A DNA stretch of 17,848 nt from the NCBI GenBank assembly GCA_015657735.1, contig SSSX01000035.1:1-17848 (forward strand), written 5' to 3'. The notes beneath the pieces are model-generated. The model was not told where the DNA came from, searched no databases, and saw only the letters and a program-made list of their open reading frames with translations. Below, one piece after another: positions 1 to 7,497 of this stretch (the first letter of the stretch is position 1; each line of letters opens with the position of its first letter). The position numbers were made by a program, and so were the translations under genes. This stretch comes from Zoogloeaceae bacterium (GTDB lineage: Bacteria; Pseudomonadota; Gammaproteobacteria; Burkholderiales; Rhodocyclaceae).

Positions 1-1668
1 GACGTAGTCGGCCATGCGGATGGCGTCCTCGTCGTGCTCGACGACGATCACCGTGTTGCCCATGTCGCGCAGGCGGCGCAGGGTGTCGAGGAGGCGGTCG
101 TTGTCGCGCTGGTGCAGGCCGATCGACGGCTCGTCGAGCACGTACATGACGCCGGTGAGGCCGGAGCCGATCTGGCTGGCCAGGCGGATGCGCTGGGCTT
201 CGCCGCCCGACAGGGTGTCGGCCGAGCGGTCCAGCGACAGGTAGTCGAGGCCGACGTTGATCAGGAACTGCAGGCGGCTGGAGATCTCGCTGACGATCTT
301 GTCGGCGACCTGGGCGCGCTGGCCGGTGAGCGTCAGCCCGTCGAAGAAGGCCTTGCAGTGGGCCAGCGGCAGGTGGCTGACTTCCGACAGGTTGCGTTCG
401 CCGATCAGCACGAAGCGCGCCTCGCTGCGCAGGCGGGTGCCGTGGCAGTTCGGGCACGCGCAGGTGGCGCGATACTTGGCGAGCTCTTCGCGGACGGCGA
501 TGGAATCGGTTTCGCGGTAGCGCCGCTCGAGGTTGGGGATGATGCCTTCGAAGGCGTGCTCCTTGAGTACCGCCTTGCCGCCGTCGGCGAGGTAGCGGAA
601 GGCGATCTTGTCGCGCCCCGAGCCGTGCAGCACCACGTGGCGGATTGTTGCCGGGAGCGCCTCGAAGGGTTGCTCGATGTCGAAGTCGTAGTGGTCGGCG
701 AGGCTGGCGAGGAGCTGAAAATAGAACTGGTTGCGGCGGTCCCAGCCGCGGATGGCACCGGAGGCCAGCGACAGGTCGGGGTGCACGACGACTCGCTCGG
801 GATCGAAGAAATCGACCTGGCCGAGGCCGTCGCACTTGGGGCAGGCGCCCATCGGGTTGTTGAAGGAGAACAGCCGCGGCTCCAGTTCGGCCAGCGCGAA
901 GCTGCACACCGGGCAGGCGAACTTGGCGGAGAACAGGTGTTCCGTGCCGCTGTCCATCTCGACGGCGATGGCCCGGCCTTCGGCGTGGGTCAGCGCCGTT
1001 TCGAACGATTCGGCGAGGCGCCCGCGCAGATCCTGGCGCACCTTGAGCCGGTCGACCACCACTTCGATGCTGTGGCGGCGGTTCTTGTCGAGGGTCGGCA
1101 GGTTGTCGAGTTCATGCACGATGCCATCGACGCGCACCCGCACGAAGCCCTGGGCGCGCAATTCGGCGAACAGGTCGGCCTGCTCGCCCTTGCGCCCGCT
1201 GATCACCGGGGCGACGATCATCAGCCGGGTTTCGTCGGGCAGCGCCAGCACCGCGTCCACCATCTGCGACACGCTCTGGGCTTCGAGCGCGTGTTCCGGG
1301 TGGTCGGGGCAGTGCGGCGTGCCGGCGCGGGCGTAGAGCAGGCGCAGGTAGTCGTGGATTTCGGTGACGGTGCCGACGGTCGAGCGCGGGTTGTGGCTGG
1401 TCGCCTTCTGCTCGATCGAAATGGCCGGCGACAGCCCCTCGATGAGGTCGACGTCCGGCTTTTCCATCAGCTGCAAAAACTGCCGGGCGTAGGCCGACAG
1501 CGATTCCACATAGCGCCGCTGACCCTCGGCGTAGAGGGTGTCGAACGCCAGCGAACTCTTGCCCGAACCGGACAAGCCGGTGATCACCGTGAGCTGGTTG
1601 CGCGGGATGTCGAGGGCGATGTTCTTGAGGTTGTGGGTGCGGGCACCGCGGATTCGGATGGCGTCCAT
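1..1668 (-). CDS. uvrA: Excinuclease ABC subunit A, N-terminal part (3' end beyond the window)
   Basis: UvrA is the damage-recognition ATPase of nucleotide excision repair. It dimerises, scans DNA with UvrB and loads UvrB at lesions. The reading frame is open from ATG at 1668 to the window edge, giving 556 residues, about 60% of the usual roughly 940. Visible are the first Walker A (GLSGSGKSS, residues 31-39), a zinc-finger pair CPVC/CPKC (Cys 252, 255, 276, 279), a second CPNC pair near residue 400, the ABC signature LSGGE (486-490) and the Walker B end with D512-E513. In UvrA the signature and Walker B of the first nucleotide-binding domain are separated from its Walker A by these inserted domains, as here. 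The start is chosen because MDAIRIRGARTHNLKN is the canonical UvrA N-terminus. The gene is divergent from the transporter at 1735. The second ATPase domain is not in the window. Confidence 0.97.
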   Translation of the reverse strand, partial: MDAIRIRGARTHNLKNIALDIPRNQLTVITGLSGSGKSSLAFDTLYAEGQRRYVESLSAYARQFLQLMEKPDVDLIEGLSPAISIEQKATSHNPRSTVGTVTEIHDYLRLLYARAGTPHCPDHPEHALEAQSVSQMVDAVLALPDETRLMIVAPVISGRKGEQADLFAELRAQGFVRVRVDGIVHELDNLPTLDKNRRHSIEVVVDRLKVRQDLRGRLAESFETALTHAEGRAIAVEMDSGTEHLFSAKFACPVCSFALAELEPRLFSFNNPMGACPKCDGLGQVDFFDPERVVVHPDLSLASGAIRGWDRRNQFYFQLLASLADHYDFDIEQPFEALPATIRHVVLHGSGRDKIAFRYLADGGKAVLKEHAFEGIIPNLERRYRETDSIAVREELAKYRATCACPNCHGTRLRSEARFVLIGERNLSEVSHLPLAHCKAFFDGLTLTGQRAQVADKIVSEISSRLQFLINVGLDYLSLDRSADTLSGGEAQRIRLASQIGSGLTGVMYVLDEPSIGLHQRDNDRLLDTLRRLRDMGNTVIVVEHDEDAIRMADYV

Positions 1669-1683
1669 GGAACATTCGGGGCT

Positions 1684-1715
1684 GGGGCAACCTGTTAATA
1701 TACGCCTCTTGCCCC
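1684..1715. promoter_or_regulatory. Divergent uvrA/MFS promoter region with a 7-bp inverted repeat
   Basis: The 66 bases between the two start codons contain a perfect inverted repeat, GGGGCAA at 1684-1690 and TTGCCCC at 1709-1715. It flanks the only AT-rich segment (about 1695-1703). That segment can be read as a -10 element on either strand, TAATAT on plus and TATATT on minus. No convincing -35 hexamer is seen. CTGTTAATATACGCC (1692-1706) has one LexA-like CTGT half-site but no matching ACAG half, so an SOS box is not supported. The repeat is seen directly; an operator role is inferred. Confidence 0.4.
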
Positions 1716-1734
1716 TCCCCACGCAGCACGTTCG

Positions 1735-2934
1735 ATGGCTTCTCCCGACGACGACAAGATGAGCCCGGCCGAGCGTCGCGCCGGCTCTTCGCTGGCCGCG
1801 ATTTTCGCTTTGCGCATGCTCGGCCTGTTCCTGATCCTGCCGGTCTTTGCGGTGCACGCCCACGGCATGCCCGGCGGCGACAACACGGCGCTGGTCGGCA
1901 TGGCCATCGGCGCCTACGGCCTGACCCAGGCCTTCCTGCAGATTCCCTTCGGCGCCGCCTCCGACCGCTTCGGCCGCAAGCCGGTGATCGTCGTCGGCCT
2001 GCTGCTGTTCGTCGCCGGCAGCGTGGTGGCGGCACTCGCCCAGGACGTCCAGACGGTGGTGGTCGGCCGCGTGCTGCAGGGCGCCGGGGCGATCTCGGCG
2101 GCGGTCACCGCGCTGGCCGCCGACCTCACCCGCGACCAGCACCGCACCAAGGTGATGGCGATGATCGGCTCGTCGATCGGCCTGGTCTTCGCGCTGTCGA
2201 TGGTCGCCGCGCCGATTCTCTACGCCGTCATCGGCATGGGCGGGCTGTTCTGGCTGACCGCCGCGCTGGCGGTGGCGGCGATCTTCACCGTCGTTTTCGT
2301 CGTGCCGGCCGCGCCGCCGGTGCCGCGGGCGGTTGGCCGCTTTGGCGAGGTCCTCGCCGACGGCCAGCTGATGCGGCTCAATTTCGGCGTCTTTGCGCTG
2401 CACCTGATGCAGACCGCGATGTGGGTGCTGGTGCCGGCCGGGCTGGTGGCCGCCGGCCTGCCCATCGCCCAACACTGGAAGGTGTACCTGCCGGCGGTGC
2501 TGCTGTCCTTCGTGGTGATGGTGCCGGCGATCATCGTCGCCGAGAAGCGCGGCAAGATGAAGCAGGTCTTCAACGCCGCGATCGGCCTGCTGCTGGTGGT
2601 GCAGGCCGGGCTGTACTTCGAAGGCAGCGCCGGGATGTGGCCGCTGGCGATCCTGCTGACGCTGTTCTTCGTCGCCTTCAACGTGCTCGAGGCGACGCAG
2701 CCGTCGTGGATTTCGAAGATCGCGCCGCCGCACGCCAAGGGCACCGCGCTGGGCATCTACAACACGCTGCAGTCGGCCGGCCTGTTCCTCGGCGGCGCGC
2801 TGGGCGGCTGGATGGCCCAGCACCTCGGCCCCGGCTCGGTGTCGCTGCTCGGCGGCGCGCTGGCGCTGGCCTGGCTGATCCTCGCCGCCGGCATGGCGCC
2901 GCCGCCGGTCCGCCGCGTCGCCGCCGCGGCCTGA
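1735..2934 (+). CDS. yajR: MFS transporter, YajR family, lacking the C-terminal YAM domain
   Basis: This is an inner-membrane major facilitator superfamily protein of 399 residues with 12 predicted hydrophobic segments. The first helix region (IFALRMLGLFLILPVFAV), motif A (GAASDRFGRK, residues 73-82) and the segment HWKVYLPAVLL...KRGKMKQVF closely resemble remembered E. coli YajR. E. coli YajR is about 454 residues and ends in a ferredoxin-like YAM domain. Here the protein stops soon after the last hydrophobic segment, so that domain is absent. The substrate of YajR-type proteins is not established, so none is assigned. The ATG at 1735 has no clear Shine-Dalgarno sequence; an in-frame ATG at 1759 (residue 9) is an alternative start. 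The ssb gene follows 31 bases downstream on the same strand and may be co-transcribed. Confidence 0.88.
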   Translation: MASPDDDKMSPAERRAGSSLAAIFALRMLGLFLILPVFAVHAHGMPGGDNTALVGMAIGAYGLTQAFLQIPFGAASDRFGRKPVIVVGLLLFVAGSVVAALAQDVQTVVVGRVLQGAGAISAAVTALAADLTRDQHRTKVMAMIGSSIGLVFALSMVAAPILYAVIGMGGLFWLTAALAVAAIFTVVFVVPAAPPVPRAVGRFGEVLADGQLMRLNFGVFALHLMQTAMWVLVPAGLVAAGLPIAQHWKVYLPAVLLSFVVMVPAIIVAEKRGKMKQVFNAAIGLLLVVQAGLYFEGSAGMWPLAILLTLFFVAFNVLEATQPSWISKIAPPHAKGTALGIYNTLQSAGLFLGGALGGWMAQHLGPGSVSLLGGALALAWLILAAGMAPPPVRRVAAAA

Positions 2935-2965
2935 GCACCCCCACGGAATTTTTCAGGAGAGACAT

Positions 2966-3514
2966 ATGGCTTCGGTCAACAAGGTGATTCTTATCGGCAA
3001 TCTGGGCAAGGACCCCGAAACGCGCTACGCCCCGAGCGGCGATGCGATCTGCAACATCACGCTGGCCACCACCGACACCTGGCGCGACAAGGCCAGCGGC
3101 GAAAAGCGCGAAGCCACCGAATGGCACCGCGTGGTGTTCTTCGGCAAGCTCGCCGAAATCGCCGGCCAGTATCTGAAGAAGGGCAGCGCGGTGTACGTCG
3201 AGGGTTCGCTGCGCACCCGCAAGTGGCAGGACAAGGACGGTCAGGACCGCTACACGACCGAAATCCGCGCCGACGAGATGAAGATGCTCGGCAGCCGTCA
3301 GGGCATGGGCGGTTCCGATGCGCCGTCGCGCGGCGAAGGCGGCTACGGCGGTGCGCCGGCGGGCGGTCAGGGCGGTCAGGGCGGTGGTCGCGACAGCAGC
3401 TACGGCGGTGGCGGCTACGGTGGCGGCGCTCCGGCGCCGAGCGCGCCGCCGGCGGCGAAGAAGCCGGCCGGCGGTGGCGGCTTCGGCGATCTGGACGACG
3501 ACATTCCGTTCTGA
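2966..3514 (+). CDS. ssb: Single-stranded DNA-binding protein
   Basis: SSB coats single-stranded DNA as a tetramer and recruits replication and repair proteins through its C-terminal tip. The protein has 182 residues. The OB-fold domain occupies about residues 1-108, starting MASVNKVILIGNLGKDPE, with the expected aromatic DNA-stacking residues at W39, W53, F59 and W87. A Gly-rich, low-complexity linker covers about 113-170. The end is the acidic tip DLDDDDIPF, the conserved partner-binding motif. A good ribosome binding site (AGGAGAG) lies just before the ATG. The gene is close behind the YajR-like transporter and convergent with the hemerythrin gene. Length and architecture are normal for proteobacterial SSB. 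Confidence 0.98.
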   Translation: MASVNKVILIGNLGKDPETRYAPSGDAICNITLATTDTWRDKASGEKREATEWHRVVFFGKLAEIAGQYLKKGSAVYVEGSLRTRKWQDKDGQDRYTTEIRADEMKMLGSRQGMGGSDAPSRGEGGYGGAPAGGQGGQGGGRDSSYGGGGYGGGAPAPSAPPAAKKPAGGGGFGDLDDDIPF

Positions 3515-3516
3515 GC

Positions 3517-3552
3517 GCCGCCCGGCCGCCGCGCTTTCACAGGCCGGGCGGC
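3517..3552. terminator. Strong hairpin between convergent ssb and hemerythrin genes
   Basis: An 11-bp perfect stem, GCCGCCCGGCC (3517-3527) with GGCCGGGCGGC (3542-3552), encloses a 14-base loop. It begins just after the ssb stop codon and its right arm lies in the last codons of the minus-strand hemerythrin gene. It could act as a shared terminator for both transcripts. No T-tract follows on either strand, so Rho-independent function is uncertain. Confidence 0.5.
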
Positions 3553-4106
3553 AGGGCGCCCAGCGCCATGATGCGCCGGTGCAGATCGCTGAAGCGTGAG
3601 CCCGGCGCGCCGCTGACCAGCGGGTCGTCGTTGGCCGCGAAGGCGGCGTCGATCGCCTGCCAGTCGGCGTCCTGCAGCACCGCCTCGGCGAGCGGGAAGG
3701 CCTCGGTGTTCTCGAATTCGATGTGACGTTCGAGGTGTCTGGCGTAGCTGGCGGCGATGTCGGCCAGCCTGCCGGCGGCGCCTGCCGTGCCGGCCGCGTA
3801 GTCGTCCAGCGCGGCGAGGAAGCCGGCGATGCTTTCGCCTTCCTTCACGTGCTCGGCGAGCAGGCGGTCGAGCACCGCCTGGCAGCGCTCCGGGGCGCGG
3901 GCGCGCATGCGGCGGAAGAGGTGGTCCTCTTCCTTCGGGTGGTGGATCCGGTTCGGGAACTCGGCGATGTAGGCGGCGATGTGGCGCAGCAGGCCGGCAT
4001 CGGCGCGACCGTCGCGGCGCAGCAGTTCGGCTTCCAGCCCGATGATCCGCGCCAGCGCGCGCAGCGCCAGGTGTTCGCGGGCCAGGATTCGCAGCGAGGC
4101 TCTCAT
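3537..4106 (-). CDS. Hemerythrin-like HHE domain protein
   Basis: This is a soluble protein of 189 residues with the helical hemerythrin/HHE metal-binding pattern. Candidate di-iron ligands are H12 (REH), H56 and E60 within HHPKEED, H86 (LLAEH), and H124, H128 and E132 in HLERHIEFEN. Family members bind O2 or NO, or act in iron or redox sensing; the role here is not known. No signal peptide or membrane segment is visible, so it is probably cytoplasmic. The ATG at 4106 overlaps the livM stop (ATGA) and has AAGGAG upstream, which fixes the start and implies translational coupling. It is therefore the last gene of the Liv-type operon. That is an unusual position, since such operons normally end with a transport component. 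The final 40 residues or so after the domain have no recognised motif. Confidence 0.85.
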   Translation of the reverse strand: MRASLRILAREHLALRALARIIGLEAELLRRDGRADAGLLRHIAAYIAEFPNRIHHPKEEDHLFRRMRARAPERCQAVLDRLLAEHVKEGESIAGFLAALDDYAAGTAGAAGRLADIAASYARHLERHIEFENTEAFPLAEAVLQDADWQAIDAAFAANDDPLVSGAPGSRFSDLHRRIMALGALPPGL

Positions 4107-5122
4107 GAACGCATCTCCTTGTCGTCGAGGTTGCGGACGCGCCGCTGGACCGGAAAGAAGTGCAGGTCGAGGCGCGACGAGATCAGGCCCCAGACGCCGC
4201 GCGGAATCCACAGCATGAAGACGACGGCGACGCCGCCGAGGACGATCATGTAGCCGCTGCCGTAGTCGCTGAGCAGTTCCCGCAGCACGAAGTAGATCAG
4301 CGCGCCGACGATGGGGCCTTCGATGGTGCCGATGCCGCCGATGATCACGATGAAGAACATCGTGGCGGTCCAGTCCAGCGAGAAGGCGGCTTCCGGCGCG
4401 ATGCGCAGCTTGGTGATGAAGATCAGCGCGCCGGCCATGCCGCAGCCGGCGGCCGAGGCCAGATAGACATACCACTTGACGCGGTCGACCGAGACGCCGA
4501 GGCTCTCGGCGGCCGCTTCGCTGTCGCGCACGGCGGTCAGGGCCAGGCCGTGGCGGGAGCGCAGCAGGAAGTACACCGCCAGCGTGGCGCCGGCGCCGAG
4601 GGCCAGGGCGATCCACAGCGTCGTCGACTCGCGCCACCAGGCGGGGATGCCGCGCACGGTCTGGGTGATCGAGGTGCCCGAGCCACCGCCGACGCTGGCC
4701 GTGTTGGCGACCAGCAGGCGCAGCACTTCGGCGACGACCCAGGTGCTGACCGCGAAGTAGGCGCCGCGCAGGCGGAACAGCAGCGCGCCCGTCGGCACCG
4801 CGACGATGGCGGTGACGACGCCGGCCAGCGGCACGATCAGGAAGGGGTTGAGGCCCATCTGCAGACCCAGCACGACCAGGCAGTAGCCGCCGAGGCCGAC
4901 GAAGCCCTGCTGGCCGACCGACAGCAGGCCGCCGTAGCCGGCCAGCAGGTTCCACATCTGCGCCAGCGCCAGGGTGTAGAGGAATTCGATGAGCAGGCGC
5001 TGGCTGGCGCGCTCGGCCCACCACGGTGCGGCGATGATCGCCGCCAGGACGGCGAGGCCGACGACGCTGCCGGCCAGGCTGGCCCGCGTGCTGCGTTCGA
5101 CGGTCGGAGCGGAGATGGTCAT
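4103..5122 (-). CDS. livM: Branched-chain amino acid-type ABC transporter permease (LivM family)
   Basis: This is an inner-membrane permease of 339 residues, one of the two channel-forming subunits of a Liv/HAAT-type importer. Its sequence alternates hydrophobic helices with the LivM-family core, including LLAGYGGLLSVGQQGFVGLGGY and the cytoplasmic coupling region RSRHGLALTAVRDSEAAAESLGV, followed by the conserved segment GCGMAGALIF. The ATG at 5122 is preceded by AGAGG and sits 11 bases after the livH stop. The 3' end overlaps the hemerythrin start by 4 bases. A tail of about 25 residues after the last helix (DLHFFPVQRRVRNLDDKEMRS) is probably cytoplasmic. The livM symbol denotes family membership; the real substrate may not be a branched-chain amino acid. 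Confidence 0.92.
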   Translation of the reverse strand: MTISAPTVERSTRASLAGSVVGLAVLAAIIAAPWWAERASQRLLIEFLYTLALAQMWNLLAGYGGLLSVGQQGFVGLGGYCLVVLGLQMGLNPFLIVPLAGVVTAIVAVPTGALLFRLRGAYFAVSTWVVAEVLRLLVANTASVGGGSGTSITQTVRGIPAWWRESTTLWIALALGAGATLAVYFLLRSRHGLALTAVRDSEAAAESLGVSVDRVKWYVYLASAAGCGMAGALIFITKLRIAPEAAFSLDWTATMFFIVIIGGIGTIEGPIVGALIYFVLRELLSDYGSGYMIVLGGVAVVFMLWIPRGVWGLISSRLDLHFFPVQRRVRNLDDKEMRS

Positions 5123-5133
5123 GACTACCTCTT

Positions 5134-6006
5134 TCAGCGATCCCGCGTGCGGGCGAACAGGCCGTTGGGCCGCACGGCCAGGACGGCCAGGAAGGCCAGG
5201 TGGCCGGCCAGGATGCCCCAGCCCGGATCGGCCTTCAGGCCGACGGATTGGGCGACGCCGAGGATCATGCCGCCGGCCAGCGTTCCCCACAGGGAGCCGA
5301 GGCCGCCGATGATCACCGCCTCGAAGGCGTACAGCAGGCGCGCCGGGCCGTCGGCCGGCGTGATGTTGGCGCGGATCGCCAGGAACACCCCGGCGATCGC
5401 CACGATGGCCATCGCGATGCCCATCGCCAGCCCGTAGATGTGGCGGTTGTCGATGCCCATCAGCTGTGCGGCCTCGGCGTCGTCGGAGGCGGCGCGGAAG
5501 GCCCGGCCCAGCGGCGTGGCCGAGAACAGCCACTGCAGTCCGGCGAGCACCGCCACCGCGACGCCCATGATGATCAGCGGCAGCACGCCGACCGCCAGGT
5601 CGCCGCCCAGCGCGATGCTGGCGGTGCCCAGTTCGCCCACGTTGAGGCTGCGGGTGTCGGCCGAGAAGGTCACCAGCAGCAGGTTCTGGATGATGATTGA
5701 GAAGCCGAAGGTCACCAGCAGCGGCGGCAGGATGTCCTTGCCCAGCGTGCGGTTGAGCACGCCGCGCTGCAGCAGGTAGCCGAACAGGCCCATCAGCGGC
5801 ACGATGACGAGCAGCACCACGAAGGGGTTGAGGCCCAGCGGCTCGACGATGGCGATCGCCGCGAAGGCGGCGAGAATCGCAAAGTCGCCGTGGGCGATGT
5901 TGATCATGCGCATCACGCCGAAGGACAGCGCGAGCCCGGTGGCGAACAGCGAATACAGCCCGCCCAGCAGCACACCCTGCACCAGGGTATCGATCCATTC
6001 CGTCAC
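5134..6006 (-). CDS. livH: Branched-chain amino acid-type ABC transporter permease (LivH family)
   Basis: This is an inner-membrane permease of 290 residues that pairs with the LivM-type subunit. The N-terminus has the LivH hallmark GVLLGGLYSLFATGLALSFG followed by MRMINIAHGDF. The coupling-loop region FRAASDDAEAAQLMGID and the late segment EAVIIGGLGSLWGTLAGG are typical of the family. The start is a GTG, supported by AGGAGAG that overlaps the livF stop codon 9 bases upstream. An ATG further in would cut the conserved N-terminal helix. It lies between livF and livM in the operon. Confidence 0.93.
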   Translation of the reverse strand: MTEWIDTLVQGVLLGGLYSLFATGLALSFGVMRMINIAHGDFAILAAFAAIAIVEPLGLNPFVVLLVIVPLMGLFGYLLQRGVLNRTLGKDILPPLLVTFGFSIIIQNLLLVTFSADTRSLNVGELGTASIALGGDLAVGVLPLIIMGVAVAVLAGLQWLFSATPLGRAFRAASDDAEAAQLMGIDNRHIYGLAMGIAMAIVAIAGVFLAIRANITPADGPARLLYAFEAVIIGGLGSLWGTLAGGMILGVAQSVGLKADPGWGILAGHLAFLAVLAVRPNGLFARTRDR

Positions 6007-6015
6007 GTCGCTCTC

Positions 6016-6714
6016 CTAGACGCCGAAGTAGGCGCTCGAAATCTGTTCCCGCGTCAGCTCGGCGGGGCGGCCGGCGAGGGACACGCGGCCTTCCTGGAAG
6101 CAGTAGAGGCGGTCGGCGACCTTCATCGCCTGGCCCACGTCCTGTTCGACGACGAGCACCGAGGTGCCTTCGGCCTTGATCCCCGGCAGCGCCGCGTAGA
6201 TGTCCTTGATGACCACCGGCGCCAGCCCCAGCGAGATTTCGTCGCACAGCAGCAGGCGCGGGTTCGACATCAGCGCACGGCCGATCGCCACCATCTGCTG
6301 CTGGCCGCCGGACAGCGCGGTGCCCGGGTTGTGGCGCCGCTCGCCGAGGATCGGGAACAGCGCGTAGAGGCGCTGGAGGTTCCACGGTCCGGCGCGCCGC
6401 GAATAGCTGCCGACGAGCAGGTTCTCCTCGACGCTGAGACTCGGAAACAGGCGCCGTCCCTCCGGCACCATCGCCAGGCCGCGGCCGACGATGCGGTGCG
6501 CCGGCAGGCCGCCGATGGCCTCGCCGCCGAAGCGGATGCTGTCGCGCGCGGCCGCCTGCAGGCCCGCCAGCGTGCGCAGGAAGGAGGATTTGCCGGCCCC
6601 GTTGGAGCCGATGATGGCTACCGTCTCGCCTTCCTCGACCTTCATGTCGATGCCGTACAGGGCCTGGAAGTCGCCGTAGAAGGCGGTCACCTTGTGCGTT
6701 TCGAGGAGGCTCAT
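6016..6714 (-). CDS. livF: Liv-type ABC transporter ATP-binding protein (LivF family)
   Basis: This is a cytoplasmic ATPase subunit of 232 residues, the usual LivF length. It shows Walker A GSNGAGKS (residues 36-43), the LivF-type segment MVPEGRRLFPSLSVEENL, the intact ABC signature LSGGQ (134-138), Walker B ending D158-E159, and a switch His in the VEQD position replaced by the usual Gln-Asp. The start ATG overlaps the livG stop by 4 bases, so the two ATPases are translationally coupled. This subunit retains the full signature that its partner LivG lacks. Confidence 0.94.
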   Translation of the reverse strand: MSLLETHKVTAFYGDFQALYGIDMKVEEGETVAIIGSNGAGKSSFLRTLAGLQAAARDSIRFGGEAIGGLPAHRIVGRGLAMVPEGRRLFPSLSVEENLLVGSYSRRAGPWNLQRLYALFPILGERRHNPGTALSGGQQQMVAIGRALMSNPRLLLCDEISLGLAPVVIKDIYAALPGIKAEGTSVLVVEQDVGQAMKVADRLYCFQEGRVSLAGRPAELTREQISSAYFGV

Positions 6715-7433
6715 TCGACGGCGATCCCGAGGTAGATTTCCTGCACTTCCGGGCTGGCCATGACCTGCGCCGGCTCGCCTTCCATCAGCTTGCTGCCGAA
6801 GCTGATCACCAGCAGACGGTCGACCACCGCCAGCAGCGCATGGACGATGTGCTCGATCCAGATGATCGAAGTGCCTTCGGCGCGAATCTCCTGGATCACC
6901 TCGATCAGCGTCGCGACCTCGTGCTCGGTGAGGCCGCCGGCGATCTCGTCGAGGAGCAGCAGATCCGGTTCGGTGGCCAGCGCGCGGGCCAGTTCTAAGC
7001 GCTTGCGGTCGAGCAGCGGCAGGGCCCCGGCGAGGCGGTTGGCCTTGGCCAGCAGGCCGGTGCGGCGCAGCGCCTCGAAGGCCACCGGCGTGCCGGCGCG
7101 TTCGGAATGCCCGGCCCCGAAGGTGGCGCCGACCAGCACGTTTTCGAACACCGTCATGCCGCCGAAGGGGTGGGGCACCTGGTAGGAGCGGCCGATGCCC
7201 AGGTGGCAGCGCTGCGCCGCCGACAGCCCGGTCACGTCGCGGCCGTTGAAGGCCACCGTGCCGGCGTCCGGCCGCACATTGCCGGTGACGAGGTTGAAGA
7301 GCGTCGTCTTGCCGGCGCCGTTGGGACCGATGATGCCGAGCGCCTCGCCCTTGTCGAGCGCGAAGGACACGTCGTTGGTCACCTTCAGCGCGCCGTAGGA
7401 CTTCGACACCCCATCGAGTTCAAGTAGTCTCAT
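6711..7433 (-). CDS. livG: Liv-type ABC transporter ATP-binding protein (LivG family) with degenerate signature motif
   Basis: This is the second cytoplasmic ATPase of the importer, 240 residues. Walker A is GPNGAGKT (36-43), the Q-loop region follows as GRSYQVPHPFGGMTVFENV, Walker B ends LLLLDE (D162-E163) and the switch His is H195. The expected LSGGQ or LAYGQ signature before Walker B is replaced by LPLLDRKR (about 138-145), directly followed by LELARAL, so the C-loop is degenerate. Such LPLLDRKR-type variants are, from memory, found in a subgroup of LivG proteins. The protein stops about where the core ATPase fold ends and lacks the longer C-terminal part of E. coli LivG. ATG at 7433 has little Shine-Dalgarno support. 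It overlaps livF by 4 bases. Confidence 0.92.
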   Translation of the reverse strand: MRLLELDGVSKSYGALKVTNDVSFALDKGEALGIIGPNGAGKTTLFNLVTGNVRPDAGTVAFNGRDVTGLSAAQRCHLGIGRSYQVPHPFGGMTVFENVLVGATFGAGHSERAGTPVAFEALRRTGLLAKANRLAGALPLLDRKRLELARALATEPDLLLLDEIAGGLTEHEVATLIEVIQEIRAEGTSIIWIEHIVHALLAVVDRLLVISFGSKLMEGEPAQVMASPEVQEIYLGIAVE

Positions 7434-7445
7434 GGCGAAGTGTGG

Positions 7446-7471
7446 CGCCGGCCACCTTGCGGCGGCCGGCG
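7446..7471 (-). promoter_or_regulatory. Intercistronic stem-loop between binding-protein gene and livG
   Basis: A perfect 8-bp GC-only stem, CGCCGGCC (7446-7453) with GGCCGGCG (7464-7471), has a 10-base loop and fills most of the 64-base gap after the binding-protein gene. No T-run follows. Hairpins at this place in other importer operons stabilise the upstream mRNA or cause partial termination, so that more binding protein than permease is made. That role is inferred here. Confidence 0.5.
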
Positions 7472-7497
7472 TCCTCCAGTGGTGAGGTGGCGGCGGC

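Noticed and set aside
34..1698. Long open frame (554 codons) on the plus strand opposite uvrA
   Set aside because: It is the antisense shadow of uvrA in GC-rich DNA. The minus strand encodes a clear UvrA with all motifs and the plus frame has no recognisable domain.
1692..1706. Possible LexA/SOS box (CTGTTAATATACGCC) upstream of uvrA
   Set aside because: Only one half-site fits; the matching ACAG half is missing.
3318..3510. Repetitive Gly-codon tract at the end of ssb considered as a separate repeat element
   Set aside because: It is in frame and encodes the usual Gly-rich SSB linker, so no separate repeat is needed.
4160..5700. Plus-strand open frames opposite livM and livH rich in Gln, His and Asp
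   Set aside because: They are antisense shadows of the permease genes, with no start signal or domain.
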